Below, in pieces: positions 10,324-21,040 of a stretch of 64,000 bases of DNA. The position numbers and the translations under genes were made by a program. Every line of letters begins with the position of its first letter. Position 1 is the stretch's first letter. Source of the stretch: Escherichia coli (GTDB lineage Bacteria > Pseudomonadota > Gammaproteobacteria > Enterobacterales > Enterobacteriaceae); the NCBI GenBank assembly GCA_021307345.1, contig CP089930.1, positions 3,906,001 through 3,970,000 on the forward strand, read 5' to 3'. The notes below the pieces were generated by a model. That model ran no database searches, was not told the DNA's origin, and saw only the letters and a program-made list of their open reading frames with translations.

Positions 10324-11130
10324 TCAACGATCTTTGCGCCACGCATCCGCCGTCAACGCTTCGCCAAAGTGCCCGGAAATGAGCCGTTTGGTGAGTTCAT
10401 GTAGCGGCGATGCCAGCACGTCAGCCGTACTACCGCGCTCGACCACTTCACCCTGATGCATGACCAGAACCTGGTCGCTGATATGCTTCATCATCCCGAT
10501 ATGTTGGGTAACATAAATATAAGAAATGCCCTGTTTCTCTTGTAGCTCCAGCATCAGATTAATCAACTGCGAACGCATCGACATATCCAGCGAGGCGAGA
10601 GCTTCATCCGCGATAATAACTTTTGGGCGCAATATCAGCGCGCGCGCCAGACCCAGACGTTGTTTTTGCCCTGGTGCCAGCATATGCGGATAGTAACTGA
10701 CGTGATCCGGTAGCAGCCCGACCATACGCATTGTTTCAATAATCTGTTTGCGGCGCTGTTCAGGTTCCAGATCGGTGTTCAAACGCAGAGGAAAATCAAG
10801 GATCTGCGAGATACGCTGACGCGGATTCAACGAGGTCGATGGATCCTGAAAAATCATGCGAATCCGCTGGCTGCGGAAGGAGTAATCGCCAAAATGCAGC
10901 GGATGATCGTCAATCAATAACTCGCCGCTGGTTGGCTCAATCATTCCTGCCAGCATTTTCGCCAGCGTCGATTTACCGGAGCCGTTTTCACCAATAATCG
11001 CCAGCGTCTGGCGTTCACGTAGCGTAAAGCTCAAGGGTTTTACGGCTTCTACGGTCTGACGACGAAACCAGCCAGTTCGGTAGCGGAACGTTTTGCTTAA
11101 ATTACGCACTTCGAGCAGCGTTTCGATCAT
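10324..11130 (-). CDS. sapF: SapF, ABC transporter ATPase
   Basis: A 268-residue oligopeptide-type ABC ATPase. Walker A is GENGSGKST, the signature is the variant LAPGQKQRL, and Walker B is VIIADEA; a switch His follows in YVTQHIG. It is the last gene of sapABCDF, one base from sapD. The Sap system was named for antimicrobial-peptide resistance in Salmonella; in E. coli SapBCDF has been reported to export putrescine, which is notable beside the puu genes. Confidence 0.95.
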   Translation of the reverse strand: MIETLLEVRNLSKTFRYRTGWFRRQTVEAVKPLSFTLRERQTLAIIGENGSGKSTLAKMLAGMIEPTSGELLIDDHPLHFGDYSFRSQRIRMIFQDPSTSLNPRQRISQILDFPLRLNTDLEPEQRRKQIIETMRMVGLLPDHVSYYPHMLAPGQKQRLGLARALILRPKVIIADEALASLDMSMRSQLINLMLELQEKQGISYIYVTQHIGMMKHISDQVLVMHQGEVVERGSTADVLASPLHELTKRLISGHFGEALTADAWRKDR

Positions 11131-11131
11131 C

Positions 11132-12124
11132 TCACTCTTTCTCCATATTCAGCGGGAAATGACAGGCATAGAGATGATTTTTCGCGCCCGTCAGGCGCGG
11201 CGTCACTATACATTCTCGTTGTGCATATGGGCAACGTGGCCCCAGACGACAACCAATGGGTAATTGTTCCAGAAGCGGGATTGCACCAGGCAGCGTATTG
11301 AGGCGACTTTTATGCGGCATCGCGCTGCCGAAATCCGGTATCGCGCGGATCAGCGCCTGGGTGTAAGGATGATGCGGCATTGTCACCAGCTCCTTACTTG
11401 GCGCGGTTTCCACTGTCTGACCACAATAAAGCACGTTGATTTTATCCGCCCATTGGCTAAGCATTTGTAAGTCATGGCTGATAAGCAAAATAGTAGTATT
11501 GCTGTTTTGATTCAAACGCGTCAGCAGGCGAAAGATTTGCGCCTGTGTTGTTGGCTCCATTGAGTTTGTAGGTTCGTCAGCTATTAGCAGACGTGGTTGA
11601 TTCGCCAGCGCGATGGCAATCATCACTTTCTGGCACTCACCTTCGGTCAACTCATACGGAAAGCTGCGCATCGCATCTTTGTGATCTTTAATCCCCACGC
11701 GGTGCAGCAGCTCAATGGCACGGCGTTTGCGCCAGCCAAAACGCTGCCACCAACGGCCTTTATAGGTCCAGGCCGGGATGTTTTGCATTAACTGACGCCC
11801 CACACGTTCAGAAGGGTCGAGACACGATTGTGGTTCCTGAAAAATCATCGACACGTTGTGCCCAACCAGCTTGCGCCGTTCGCGCGCGGAAAGACGCAGC
11901 AGATCGATGTCATCAAAACGCATACGGTCAGCGGTAACACGCCAGTTATCTTTATTGACGCCACAAATCGCTTTCGCAATCAAACTCTTGCCGGAGCCGG
12001 ATTCACCAACAAGGCCCCGGATTTCGCCTTCGGTTAAGGTCATACTCACGCGGTCAACGGCTTTAACCCACTCATCACCGGTTTTAAATTCAATGGTCAG
12101 GTTACGAATATCCAGTAACGGCAT
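11132..12124 (-). CDS. sapD: SapD, ABC transporter ATPase
   Basis: A 330-residue ABC ATPase of the OppD/DppD type. Walker [10 protein letters not shown], signature LTEGECQKV (a variant of LSGGQ), Walker B LLIADEPT, and the C-terminal Cys-containing oligopeptide-transporter extension (RCPYAQREC). SapD is also known to support Trk potassium uptake as an ATP-binding partner. The stop overlaps the sapF side by a one-base gap, and its start overlaps the sapC stop by one base. Confidence 0.95.
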
Positions 12125-13014
12125 TATTCCACCCCCGCAATAATTGCACGACGCACACCATCACCAAGGAGGTTAACCAACAACACGCTGATCATAATTG
12201 CCGCCCCAGGAAGCATGACGGTCCACGGGGCGACATAAATCAGTTCCAGTGCATCGCCGAGCATCGCTCCCCATTCAGGAGAGGGGAGTTGCGCGCCGAG
12301 ATCAAGAAAGCCCAGCGCGGCAATATCAAGAATTGCCATTGACAGTGCGCGGGTGATCTCAGTGACCAGTCCAGCGGTGATGTTTGGCAGTACGGCAAAC
12401 CAGAGAATATTCAGCGTCGTTGCCCCATCCAGGCGAGCAGCGATAACGTACTCTTTTTCCAGTTCATCATGCACCATGCTGTAGACCGAACGCACCATAC
12501 GCGGCAGCAGCGCCAGCCAGACGGCAAACATCGCGTGCGACAAACTCGGCCCGGCAAATGCCACAACGATAATTGCCAGCAGCAGGGACGGGATCGCCAG
12601 TAAGGTATCCAGAATATGATTAAGCACCGCTGACCGTAGACCATGCGTCGCACCGGCGAAGGTGCCGAGCACCAGACCACAGATGGTAGCAGCAAGTGTC
12701 ACCACAAATGCGCCGCCAACGGTAGGCGCAGCGCCGCTCAATAAACGGCTTAAAACGTCGCGTCCGAGGTCGTCAGTCCCCAGGAAGAAAGAGACTTCGC
12801 CATAGCGAGACCATGACGGTGGCAACAATTGATAACCGAGAAATTGCTGGTCAATGCCGTAAGGCGCAAACCAGCCGCCAAAAATACACAGCACAGCCAG
12901 CCCCGCGCAGCCGTACAGGCCGACCATTGCAGCGGCATCACCATAGAATTTGCGCCATGCGGTACGCAGCGTGCCCGGTGGGCGCTTCTCGCTGTATACG
13001 CTATCGTAAGGCAT
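12124..13014 (-). CDS. sapC: SapC, ABC transporter permease
   Basis: A 296-residue inner-membrane permease of the DppC type, with an N-terminal membrane helix (about 30-50) and five to six C-terminal helices. The EAA-loop that docks the ATPase reads [16 protein letters not shown]. Overlaps sapB by 14 bases and sapD by one, so tightly coupled. Confidence 0.94.
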
Positions 13015-13966
13015 ACCATTCCTTATGTTTCAGAGGGTTAGCCATAGCACCCAAAATATCAGAAATCACGTTAATAATAATGACCAGCGAGCCACACACC
13101 ATCACACCGGCGGAAATCGCTGCGTAATCTTGTTGGCGAATGGCGTTAATTAACCAGCGCCCCAAACCAGGCCAGCTAAAGACCATTTCGGTGATCATCG
13201 CCAGCGTCAGCATGGTGGAAAATTGCAAGCCCAAACGAGGGATGACGGGGGGTAGCGCGTTATGCAGCACATGGCGACGCAAAATAGTAAAGCGTGACAA
13301 ACCACGGGTCGCCGCCGCTTTCACATAGTTCTGGTCATACACTTCGATAGTGCTGATACGCATCAATCGGATCACTTCAGTTGTTGGCGCAACCGACAGG
13401 GTGATAACCGGCAACACCATATGGCGTATTGCGCTCATGATCATTTCATCCCGCCACGGAGAGTCTGAAAGCCAGGCATCAATCAACGCAAAACCGGTAA
13501 CAGGTTTCACTTCATACAGCAAATCGAAACGCCCTGAAACGGGCAGCCAGCCCAGCGTCAGCGAACAAAACAGCGTCAGCAGAAGCGCCAGCCAGAAAAC
13601 CGGGATTGAAAAGCCCAGCAACGCGATGGCATTGATCAAGTTATCTTGCCACTTATGGCGCGTAATCCCGGCAATCATGCCCACCGGGATGCCGACAATT
13701 AGCGCAAAGCCGAAAGCGAGGATGCATAGCTCAATCGTTGCCGGAAAAACCTCTTTTAACTGTTCGGCTATCGGTTGTCCGTTAATGCTGGAAACGCCAA
13801 AATCCCAGTGGATCAGGCCGTTAAACCAGAATACCCAGGCATTCCCCAGTGAAGCGCCTTGTAACGGCGCATGTGGCGTGAAATAGCTCAAACTGAAGCC
13901 AACAAAAGTCAGCAGGAACAGGGTCACGATCAATAATAAAACGCGGCGTAAGGTGAAGATAATCAT
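13001..13966 (-). CDS. sapB: SapB, ABC transporter permease
   Basis: A 321-residue DppB-type permease with an N-terminal helix (about 7-27), a periplasmic stretch and five further helices. The EAA loop is [16 protein letters not shown]. Partner of SapC in the membrane channel. Its start overlaps the sapA stop by 4 bases. Confidence 0.94.
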   Translation of the reverse strand: MIIFTLRRVLLLIVTLFLLTFVGFSLSYFTPHAPLQGASLGNAWVFWFNGLIHWDFGVSSINGQPIAEQLKEVFPATIELCILAFGFALIVGIPVGMIAGITRHKWQDNLINAIALLGFSIPVFWLALLLTLFCSLTLGWLPVSGRFDLLYEVKPVTGFALIDAWLSDSPWRDEMIMSAIRHMVLPVITLSVAPTTEVIRLMRISTIEVYDQNYVKAAATRGLSRFTILRRHVLHNALPPVIPRLGLQFSTMLTLAMITEMVFSWPGLGRWLINAIRQQDYAAISAGVMVCGSLVIIINVISDILGAMANPLKHKEWYALR

Positions 13967-15603
13967 GGTTTTTTCACCTCTTGCTTTTCGCGGTATACGC
14001 CAGCGAAGGAGGCGTTACCAAATGGGCTAAGAACCAGCCCTTTGATATCGTACCGATAGGCCTGCAAGCGTAATGATGAGGCCAGCGGCAGAATGGGTAA
14101 CTCCTGCGCCAGAATACTTTGCGCTTCGTCATAGGCTTCAATACGCGCCGCCAGTTGCTGCGAAGAGAGCGCCTTACGCAACACGTTGTCGAATTTCGGG
14201 TCGCACCAGTGGGCGAGGTTGGTCTGCGAATGAATTGCCGCGCAGCTCAGTAACGGACGGAAGAAACTGTCCGGGTCGTTACTGTCCGTCGCCCAACCGG
14301 ATAACGTCAGATCATGGCTCATATCCATCAACCGCGCCTCCTGAAAACGACCTTCTACCGGCACAATCACCACTTTCACGCCGACCTGTGCCATATCCGC
14401 CTGAATCAGTTCGGCAGTTTTCAGCGGACTGGGGTTCCACGCCTGCGAACGTGTTGGCACCCACAGTTTCAGCGTTAAGTTTTCCAGCCCCAATGCCTTT
14501 AACTGTTCGCGTGATTTCGCCGGATTGTATTCGGTAATTTTAGCCTCGTTGTCATAAGCCCACGAGGCGCGCGGTAAAATAGAGGCCGCCGTTTCAGCCG
14601 TACCGTAATAGATAGATTGCATCAGGCGCTGGTTATTAATCGCCAGTGCCAGCGCATGACGGACAGCCGGATTATTTAGCGGCGGTTTGGCGGTGTTAAA
14701 AGCCAGATAGGCGACGTTCATCCCTGGACGCAGCGTTAAACGCAAACGCGGGTCGTCGCGCAAAATGGATAGCTGGCTGGCAGCAGGCCAGGCCAGAACA
14801 TCACATTCACCGGTCAATAGTTTCGACAGACGTCCGGTGCCACCAGAGCCTAAATCCACCACCACCTGCGGCATCAACGGTTTGCCTCGCCAGAACTCAT
14901 CATGACGTTGCAGGCGAATATATTGCCCCGTGCGATTTTCCGACAGTTTATACGGCCCGGTGCCTACGGGTTGGCGGTCGAGTTGTTCCTGACGATCTTC
15001 TTTCTCTAATTTCTGCGCATATTCGGCAGACATTACTGACGCATAATGGGTCGCCAGATGCCATAAAAAAGAAGCATCCGGCTGGGCCAGACGGAACTCA
15101 ACGGTATGATTATCCAGCTTGCGGACGCTTTTCACGTTATCAGCAAATTGCAGGCTGTCGAAATAGGGAAAGTTGCTCCCGTTGACGTTATGCCACGGGT
15201 TGTTACGGTCAAAAATTCGCTGGAAGGTAAACACCACATCGTCGGCATTCATTTTGCGAGTAGGCGTAAACCAGTCGGTTTTTTGAAACGGGACATCGCG
15301 ACGCAGGTGGAAGCGATAGGTCGCGCCGTTGTCGAGCACTTCCCAGCTTTCGGCAAGTTCCGGCATCAGACGATAAGTATAAGGATCGACATCCAGTAGT
15401 CGATCATAAAACTGGGCGGCAAGGGTATCGACAATTAACCCACTGCTCGCTTTGGATGGGTTAAAGGTGTTGACCTGCCCGCTGACGCAATAGACAAAAC
15501 CGCTGTCGCGGATATCAGCGTGCGGGGTGGGTTCAGGCGCGGCGATTGCCTGACCACTCACAAGTCCAGCAATCACCAAAAGAGACGATAATACCTGGCG
15601 CAT
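13963..15603 (-). CDS. sapA: SapA, periplasmic peptide-binding protein
   Basis: A 546-residue extracytoplasmic solute-binding protein of the peptide family (SBP_bac_5). A Sec signal peptide is visible (cleavage likely after GQAIA near residue 21). The family start motif [11 protein letters not shown] lies in the N-terminal lobe, with the long peptide-binding fold following. First gene of sapABCDF; it captures the substrate for SapBC. Confidence 0.95.
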   Translation of the reverse strand: MRQVLSSLLVIAGLVSGQAIAAPEPTPHADIRDSGFVYCVSGQVNTFNPSKASSGLIVDTLAAQFYDRLLDVDPYTYRLMPELAESWEVLDNGATYRFHLRRDVPFQKTDWFTPTRKMNADDVVFTFQRIFDRNNPWHNVNGSNFPYFDSLQFADNVKSVRKLDNHTVEFRLAQPDASFLWHLATHYASVMSAEYAQKLEKEDRQEQLDRQPVGTGPYKLSENRTGQYIRLQRHDEFWRGKPLMPQVVVDLGSGGTGRLSKLLTGECDVLAWPAASQLSILRDDPRLRLTLRPGMNVAYLAFNTAKPPLNNPAVRHALALAINNQRLMQSIYYGTAETAASILPRASWAYDNEAKITEYNPAKSREQLKALGLENLTLKLWVPTRSQAWNPSPLKTAELIQADMAQVGVKVVIVPVEGRFQEARLMDMSHDLTLSGWATDSNDPDSFFRPLLSCAAIHSQTNLAHWCDPKFDNVLRKALSSQQLAARIEAYDEAQSILAQELPILPLASSLRLQAYRYDIKGLVLSPFGNASFAGVYREKQEVKKP

Positions 15604-15812
15604 AATATTAAGGGATTTTATGTAAAGAGGCTATCTTACTAATATTTAATGACATTTGCCATTACCGTTTGTGTTCAGGGGTCGCAATGAGGGCAGTATG
15701 GTTGGTTGTTGCACATGTGGCGTCGCCATCTGTTCAACATTCGTACCCGTGATTTCTTATAACTATAACTCACAGAACTACTTAGCGAGGTGCCGTTTGA
15801 CTTGCTCGTAAG

Positions 15813-15830
15813 AAGCCAGCCCGAACTGGC
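15813..15830 (-). terminator. Possible ymjA terminator
   Basis: A short stem (GCCAG / CTGGC, loop TTCGGG) followed on the minus strand by TTCTT lies 13 bp past the ymjA stop. The rest of the 239-bp ymjA-sapA gap shows nothing clear beyond the sapA upstream region. Confidence 0.4.
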
Positions 15831-15842
15831 CTTAATAAAGGA

Positions 15843-16088
15843 TTACTCATTACCCCATTGATTCAAAAACTCTGCGATCTCATCAATGCGTGCGGGATTG
15901 ATCCCCGCTTCAGCAGCCATGTCATGCTGAGCTTCTTCGCTGATCTCTTCATTATTCATCAAACGGGTGAGCAGTAACTGGAAGTAGTGAGCCAGTGGCG
16001 TGCGTTCAGTTTCTGCGACAGGTTCTGCGCATTCGGTCGCGTACTCATCGGCAATATCAAAATATTTTAGTGGGATATCGTGGTTCAT
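15843..16088 (-). CDS. ymjA: YmjA, small DUF2543 protein
   Basis: An 81-residue acidic, helical protein starting [16 protein letters not shown]. The upstream in-frame start at 16136 was rejected because the 81-residue form is the family length. No motif that reveals function. Confidence 0.85.
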   Translation of the reverse strand: MNHDIPLKYFDIADEYATECAEPVAETERTPLAHYFQLLLTRLMNNEEISEEAQHDMAAEAGINPARIDEIAEFLNQWGNE

Positions 16089-16172
16089 TATCTGCCCTGG
16101 GGTTAATGCGTTAAGCACAGGGGCGGATGATAGCACTCGTGATCCGGGTCATACATCTTTTTATGGATAATG

Positions 16173-16211
16173 GCGCTGCGTATTGCCAACAGGCAGGGCA
16201 ATACGCAGCGC
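16173..16211 (-). terminator. Hairpin downstream of puuP
   Basis: Perfect 15-bp arms (GCGCTGCGTATTGCC / GGCAATACGCAGCGC) with a 9-nt loop end 11 bp before the puuP stop side (16222). A run of A/T follows on the minus strand. Likely terminator for puuP. Confidence 0.7.
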
Positions 16212-16221
16212 ATCCAACACA

Positions 16222-17607
16222 TTACGTCTCGCTCACTGGTGTTCTGTCATCTTCATACAACGGCACTTTGCGATAGCGGCGGATCAGATACCACAAATAT
16301 GCGCCGCCTAACGAGGCCCAAACCAGACCGAGCGTCAGTGAAGTTGACTCCAGGTTAACCCACAACACGCCTACCGTCAGCGCGCCAACCAGCGGCATCA
16401 GCAAATAGTGAAAGTGATCCTTCCAGCTTTTATTCATTCCTTTACGCCGCCAGAAATGATTAAACACCGACAAATTGACGAAGGTAAATGCCACCAACGC
16501 GCCGAAGTTAATCAATGCTGTAGCGGTGACTAAATCAAAGAACAGCGCCGACAACACGACAATCCCGACCATAATGACGTTCAGCGCCGGGGTGCGCCAT
16601 TTCGGGTGCACATAGCCAAACACGCGCTCCGGAAACACATTGTCACGCCCCATCACATACAGCAGACGCGACACGCTGGCATGTGAAGCCAGGCCAGACG
16701 CTAATGTGTTCACAAACGTGGTGCAGAGGAAAATCGACTGGAACAGCTTGCCGCCGACGTACAGTGCAATCTCCGGCAGTGCGGCATCCGGGTCTTTAAA
16801 GCGGCTGATATCCGGGAAGAACAGTTGCATAAAGAACGATGCGGCAATAAAGATAACGCCGCCGTAGACCGCCGTCAGGAAGATGGCTTTTGGAATAACG
16901 CGCGCGGCGTCCGGCGTCTCTTCTGAAAGCGTGGTCACCGCATCAAAACCAAGAAACGAGAAGCACACGATCGTCGCCCCGGTAATAATCGGAATCAGAT
17001 GCGCGTTCTCACTGATAAACGGCTGTAGCGACCAGACGGTGCCGACACCTTCCCCTTTATGTAGCCCCTGAACCACCAGGAAGATGAACACCACCATGAT
17101 GGAGATCTGCACCAGTACAAACAGGGTATTGAAGTTAGCGACCAGGTTGACGCTCTTCAGATTCGCGGCGGTTAAAATGGCGACGAAGGTTACCACCCAC
17201 ACCCACGGCGGCACTTCCGGGAAGAGGGCGGAGAGATAGATTTTCGCCAACAAGACGTTGATCATCGGTAAAAAAAGATAATCCAGCAGCGATGACCAGC
17301 CGACCATAAAACCGACGTGCGGGTTAATCGACTTTTGCGCGTAGGTATAGGCCGAGCCAGCTTCCGGGAACTGGCGAACCAGTTTGCCGTAGCTGATCGC
17401 GGTAAACAGCACGCCGGCCAGCGCCAGCAGGTAGGACGCCGGAACGTGGCCGTCGCTGATACCGGAGACAATGCCAAAGGTATCGAACACGGTCATCGGC
17501 GTGAGATAGGCCAGACCCATCATCACCACCTGCCACAATTTCAGTGATTTTCGCAGGCGGGTTTTGCCCGGTTGTGCAGCAATGTCCAGCGGTGAATTAA
17601 TAGCCAT
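16222..17607 (-). CDS. puuP: Putrescine importer PuuP
   Basis: A 461-residue APC-superfamily proton-coupled importer with about 12 membrane helices. The N-terminal helix carries the family [14 protein letters not shown] motif. It supplies putrescine to PuuA at the start of the gamma-glutamylated degradation route. Start chosen at MAINSPLDI, 18 codons inside the longest ORF. Separated from puuA by 304 bp, so it may have its own promoter as well as read-through. Confidence 0.95.
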   Translation of the reverse strand: MAINSPLDIAAQPGKTRLRKSLKLWQVVMMGLAYLTPMTVFDTFGIVSGISDGHVPASYLLALAGVLFTAISYGKLVRQFPEAGSAYTYAQKSINPHVGFMVGWSSLLDYLFLPMINVLLAKIYLSALFPEVPPWVWVVTFVAILTAANLKSVNLVANFNTLFVLVQISIMVVFIFLVVQGLHKGEGVGTVWSLQPFISENAHLIPIITGATIVCFSFLGFDAVTTLSEETPDAARVIPKAIFLTAVYGGVIFIAASFFMQLFFPDISRFKDPDAALPEIALYVGGKLFQSIFLCTTFVNTLASGLASHASVSRLLYVMGRDNVFPERVFGYVHPKWRTPALNVIMVGIVVLSALFFDLVTATALINFGALVAFTFVNLSVFNHFWRRKGMNKSWKDHFHYLLMPLVGALTVGVLWVNLESTSLTLGLVWASLGGAYLWYLIRRYRKVPLYEDDRTPVSET

Positions 17608-17911
17608 AATCGTTGCCTCCACTGCGTAATCGGGTTTGCGGTCGCGTCGACCTGAAATCAAACCTGTTTAGCAGGGGAAGCAAAGGGGGCGGAGTCCGGT
17701 CAGTCGCAGGGGGAGCGCATACGCAGCCTCCCTCGCCATGCGGGAATTTCATCATCGGCATCATCTCATTTCCTCGTCACAGTCTTAATCGTTAACGGAA
17801 GCCCGTTGCCGCCTGCGCTCCATAACGCGACATCCGGGAAATGTCTGGATTACCAGCAAATGTCAGGCCTGGCTCCGCTCAGGCCGATGAGGCAACCCCC
17901 GCAAGGGGGCA
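17608..17911. other. puuP-puuA intergenic region
   Basis: A 304-bp gap with no supported gene. It holds a CCCCC-GCAA-GGGGG hairpin at 17896-17909 directly past the puuA stop, a probable attenuator or terminator. GC-rich potential stems lie near 17694-17735 in the puuP leader. A one-line repeat resembling degenerate REP (GGCCTGGCTCCGCTCAGGCC) is at about 17867-17886. Confidence 0.5.
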
Positions 17912-19330
17912 CTATGCGTTTTTCAACATCCACTCAATTTCTGTTTCTGTGATGAGGCGCTCAAACTGCAACAGCTCATCATTTTTACAGGCGTGATACA
18001 CATGACAGAAACGCTCGCCTAAATAGTGGCGCAGGTGATCGTTCTCGATAAACTCCCACAGGGCATCGCTCTGGCGAATCGGGAAGGGTAATCCTTCCTG
18101 TTCCAGCCCGTTACCTTCGACTTCTTCCTGCAACGGCAGCTCATTATCAAGACCGTGCAGAATACCGGCAAAAATCGCCGCCATCACCAGATACGGGTTG
18201 GCATCGGCACCCGCCACGCGATACTCCACACGGTGGTTATGACGATCGCCACACGGAATACGCAGGGCAACGGTACGGTTGTTATGACCCCACGATGCCT
18301 GCGTCGGCACATACATGCCCGGCTGGAAGCGGCGATATGAGTTCACGTTCGGCGCCAGCAATGCCATTGATGACGGCATCAGATCTATCATCCCGGCGAG
18401 CATCTTTTTCAGTAGCGGCGAATCTTCGCCTTCCGCGTCAGCTAGCACGTTCTCTCCACGATTATTTTGCATACTGATATGGATATGCATCCCGCTGCCC
18501 GCGTGTTCTTCATACGGCTTCGCCATAAAAGTGGCGTGCATCTTATGCTTTTCCGCCATCAAGCGCACCAGGCGTTTAAGGGCTAATGCATCATCGCAGG
18601 CTTCCAGTACGTTATCGGTATGGTAAAGGTTGATTTCAAACTGGCCTGGCGAAGCCTCGGCGACCGCACCATCTGCCGGAATCAGCTGTAATTGCGCCAG
18701 TTCATCAATATCATTGAGCACATCGGCGAAGTGGTTGAGGTTATCGACAGAGTAGACCTGGCTTTGGGTATTGCGGTCATCGGTGCCTGGCGCACAGGGC
18801 GGTTGCAGATACCCTTCGGCGTCGCGCTGGCGATCCAGTAAATAGAACTCCAGCTCTACCGCTACGACCGGGAACAATCCGCGCTGGCGTAGCTGTTGCC
18901 ACAGGCGGTTGAGTACATTCCTCGGCTCAACGTCAAAGGGAGCGCCATCTTCATCGACCATGGTCAGAAGCATTTGACCAATAAACTCAGGATCGGCGGC
19001 AGAAGGGGTTAAAGAACCGAGAATAGGGACACAGGTACGATCGGGTTCGCCCATTTCTTGACCTAGCCCTGCTTCTTCTACCACATTGCCCAGAATATCC
19101 ATCGCAAACACCGAAGCCGGGAAGTAGCATCCTTTCTCCAGTTTTTTCAGGCTGGAGAAGGGGACGCGTTTTCCACGAAAACAGCCATTAAGATCGGTAA
19201 GTAAAACATCAACATATTGCGTATTCGGGTAGCGTTCCAGATAGCGTTTCACCTCCTGCGTAAAGGCGCTACCCCGCCTCTCTTCTGACTGCTGAACAAA
19301 GTTTTCTACTTCAACGATATTGGTTTCCAT
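17912..19330 (-). CDS. puuA: Gamma-glutamylputrescine synthetase
   Basis: A 472-residue glutamine-synthetase-fold enzyme that joins glutamate to putrescine with ATP, the first intracellular step of the Puu pathway. GS-type motifs are visible: VAVELEFYLL (metal-binding Glu), GQFEINLYH, GSGMHIHIS, and the ATP/glutamate region NRTVALRIP...RVEYRVAGADANPYL. Start at METNIVEVE chosen over the ORF's extended start 43 codons upstream, which runs through the regulatory region. Divergent from puuD. Confidence 0.97.
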   Translation of the reverse strand: METNIVEVENFVQQSEERRGSAFTQEVKRYLERYPNTQYVDVLLTDLNGCFRGKRVPFSSLKKLEKGCYFPASVFAMDILGNVVEEAGLGQEMGEPDRTCVPILGSLTPSAADPEFIGQMLLTMVDEDGAPFDVEPRNVLNRLWQQLRQRGLFPVVAVELEFYLLDRQRDAEGYLQPPCAPGTDDRNTQSQVYSVDNLNHFADVLNDIDELAQLQLIPADGAVAEASPGQFEINLYHTDNVLEACDDALALKRLVRLMAEKHKMHATFMAKPYEEHAGSGMHIHISMQNNRGENVLADAEGEDSPLLKKMLAGMIDLMPSSMALLAPNVNSYRRFQPGMYVPTQASWGHNNRTVALRIPCGDRHNHRVEYRVAGADANPYLVMAAIFAGILHGLDNELPLQEEVEGNGLEQEGLPFPIRQSDALWEFIENDHLRHYLGERFCHVYHACKNDELLQFERLITETEIEWMLKNA

Positions 19331-19374
19331 GATTCTTCGCCTTTGGTTTTGTTTTCCACTCGTTATCAGAGCGT

Positions 19375-19561
19375 AAAATATAATGACCACTCTTCGAATC
19401 TGTATGCAAACTAAATGTTTGTAAAATGTTAAATTGAGTTTGCAAAAAAGAAAACTCACTGCTAGATTGAAAAAATATTGAACAGAAAGGTCATTTAAAC
19501 CGCAGTAATGGCGATAATTTAGTCCACTTTGTGAGATTGAGCATGGAAAATATAATGAACA
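19375..19561. promoter_or_regulatory. PuuR operator boxes between puuA and puuD
   Basis: PuuR is reported to bind an asymmetric AAAATATAATGAACA element. An exact copy lies at 19547-19561, starting four bases into puuD. Near copies lie at 19375-19389 (AAAATATAATGACCA) and 19471-19484 (AAAAATATTGAACA). All point the same way and cover the divergent puuA/puuD control region. Confidence 0.8.
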
Positions 19562-20307
19562 ATCCTGTTATCGGTGTCGTAATGTGCAGGAACAGGCTTA
19601 AGGGTCATGAGACCCAGACTCTGCAAGAAAAGTACCTGAATGCCATCATTCACGCAGGTGGTTTGCCGATTGCGCTTCCCCATGCGCTGGCTGAGCCGTC
19701 ATTACTTGAAGAACTTTTGCCGAAACTTGATGGCATTTATCTTCCTGGTAGCCCCAGCAATGTGCAGCCGCACCTATATGGTGAAAACGGCGATGAGCCT
19801 GACGCCGATCCCGGGCGTGATCTTCTGAGCATGGCGTTAATTAACGCTGCACTCGAAAGGCGCATCCCCATTTTCGCCATCTGCCGGGGTTTACAGGAAC
19901 TGGTGGTGGCAACCGGAGGTTCGTTGCATCGCAAGCTGTGCGAACAGCCTGAATTGCTGGAACATCGGGAAGATCCCGAACTGCCGGTGGAGCAGCAATA
20001 TGCGCCGTCGCATGAAGTTCAGGTTGAAGAGGGGGGATTACTGTCTGCGCTGTTACCTGAATGTAGCAACTTTTGGGTAAACTCTCTGCATGGACAAGGG
20101 GCGAAGGTTGTTAGCCCACGGTTGCGTGTTGAAGCTCGCTCGCCGGATGGCTTAGTTGAGGCGGTTAGCGTCATCAATCATCCTTTCGCGCTGGGCGTAC
20201 AGTGGCACCCGGAATGGAACAGTAGCGAGTACGCGCTTTCGCGTATATTGTTCGAGGGCTTTATCACCGCTTGTCAGCACCATATCGCTGAAAAACAGCG
20301 ACTCTGA
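19543..20307 (+). CDS. puuD: Gamma-glutamyl-gamma-aminobutyrate hydrolase
   Basis: A 254-residue class-I glutamine-amidotransferase-like hydrolase releasing GABA from gamma-glutamyl-GABA. The nucleophile is Cys114 in FAICRGLQEL, and the His/Glu of the triad are in GVQWHPEWNS. Start at MENIMNNPV (19543); the first codons overlap a perfect PuuR box. First gene of puuDRCBE. Confidence 0.96.
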   Translation: MENIMNNPVIGVVMCRNRLKGHETQTLQEKYLNAIIHAGGLPIALPHALAEPSLLEELLPKLDGIYLPGSPSNVQPHLYGENGDEPDADPGRDLLSMALINAALERRIPIFAICRGLQELVVATGGSLHRKLCEQPELLEHREDPELPVEQQYAPSHEVQVEEGGLLSALLPECSNFWVNSLHGQGAKVVSPRLRVEARSPDGLVEAVSVINHPFALGVQWHPEWNSSEYALSRILFEGFITACQHHIAEKQRL

Positions 20308-20333
20308 CCACTACAGTTTAAGGAAATGCAAAT

Positions 20334-20891
20334 ATGAGTGATGAGGGACTGGCGCCAGGAAAACGCTTGTCGGAAATCCGCCAGCAGCAGGGGCTTTCAC
20401 AACGTCGTGCCGCCGAACTCTCCGGGCTGACTCACAGTGCTATCAGTACGATAGAACAGGATAAAGTCAGCCCTGCCATCAGTACGCTGCAAAAGCTGCT
20501 GAAGGTGTATGGACTGTCACTCTCGGAATTCTTTTCCGAGCCGGAAAAACCTGATGAGCCGCAGGTCGTCATTAATCAGGACGACTTAATTGAAATGGGC
20601 AGTCAGGGTGTGTCAATGAAGCTGGTTCATAACGGTAACCCGAATCGCACGTTGGCGATGATCTTTGAAACGTACCAGCCGGGCACAACCACTGGGGAAA
20701 GAATTAAGCATCAGGGTGAGGAAATAGGCACTGTACTGGAAGGTGAAATTGTTCTGACCATTAATGGACAGGATTATCACCTCGTCGCGGGGCAAAGTTA
20801 TGCCATTAATACCGGCATCCCGCACAGTTTCAGCAATACGTCGGCAGGCATTTGCCGAATTATCAGCGCCCATACACCCACCACGTTTTAA
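20334..20891 (+). CDS. puuR: PuuR, repressor of the puu genes
   Basis: A 185-residue XRE-cupin regulator. HTH at about residues 9-62 (LSQRRAAELSGLTHSAISTIE) and a C-terminal cupin sensor (about 105-180, with PHSFSNTS). It represses puuA and puuD from the boxes in their shared control region and is relieved by putrescine. It lies 26 bp after puuD, in the operon it regulates. Confidence 0.96.
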   Translation: MSDEGLAPGKRLSEIRQQQGLSQRRAAELSGLTHSAISTIEQDKVSPAISTLQKLLKVYGLSLSEFFSEPEKPDEPQVVINQDDLIEMGSQGVSMKLVHNGNPNRTLAMIFETYQPGTTTGERIKHQGEEIGTVLEGEIVLTINGQDYHLVAGQSYAINTGIPHSFSNTSAGICRIISAHTPTTF

Positions 20892-20907
20892 TCTTTTAGC
20901 TCTGTAA

Positions 20908-20932
20908 GCCGGGTAAGCGCAATGCGCCCGGC
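20908..20932. repeat. Short REP-like hairpin puuR-puuC
   Basis: GCCGGG / CCCGGC arms around TAAGCGCAATGCG between puuR and puuC; resembles a single REP unit. Confidence 0.5.
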
Positions 20933-21040
20933 AATCCATAAAGAATGTCGCCAGAAATAAACGGGCATACGGCCCGGGGATCTCTGCGCCCTGACGTTCA
21001 CAAACTGCATATATCTGATAGACGTGAAACAGGAGTCATA

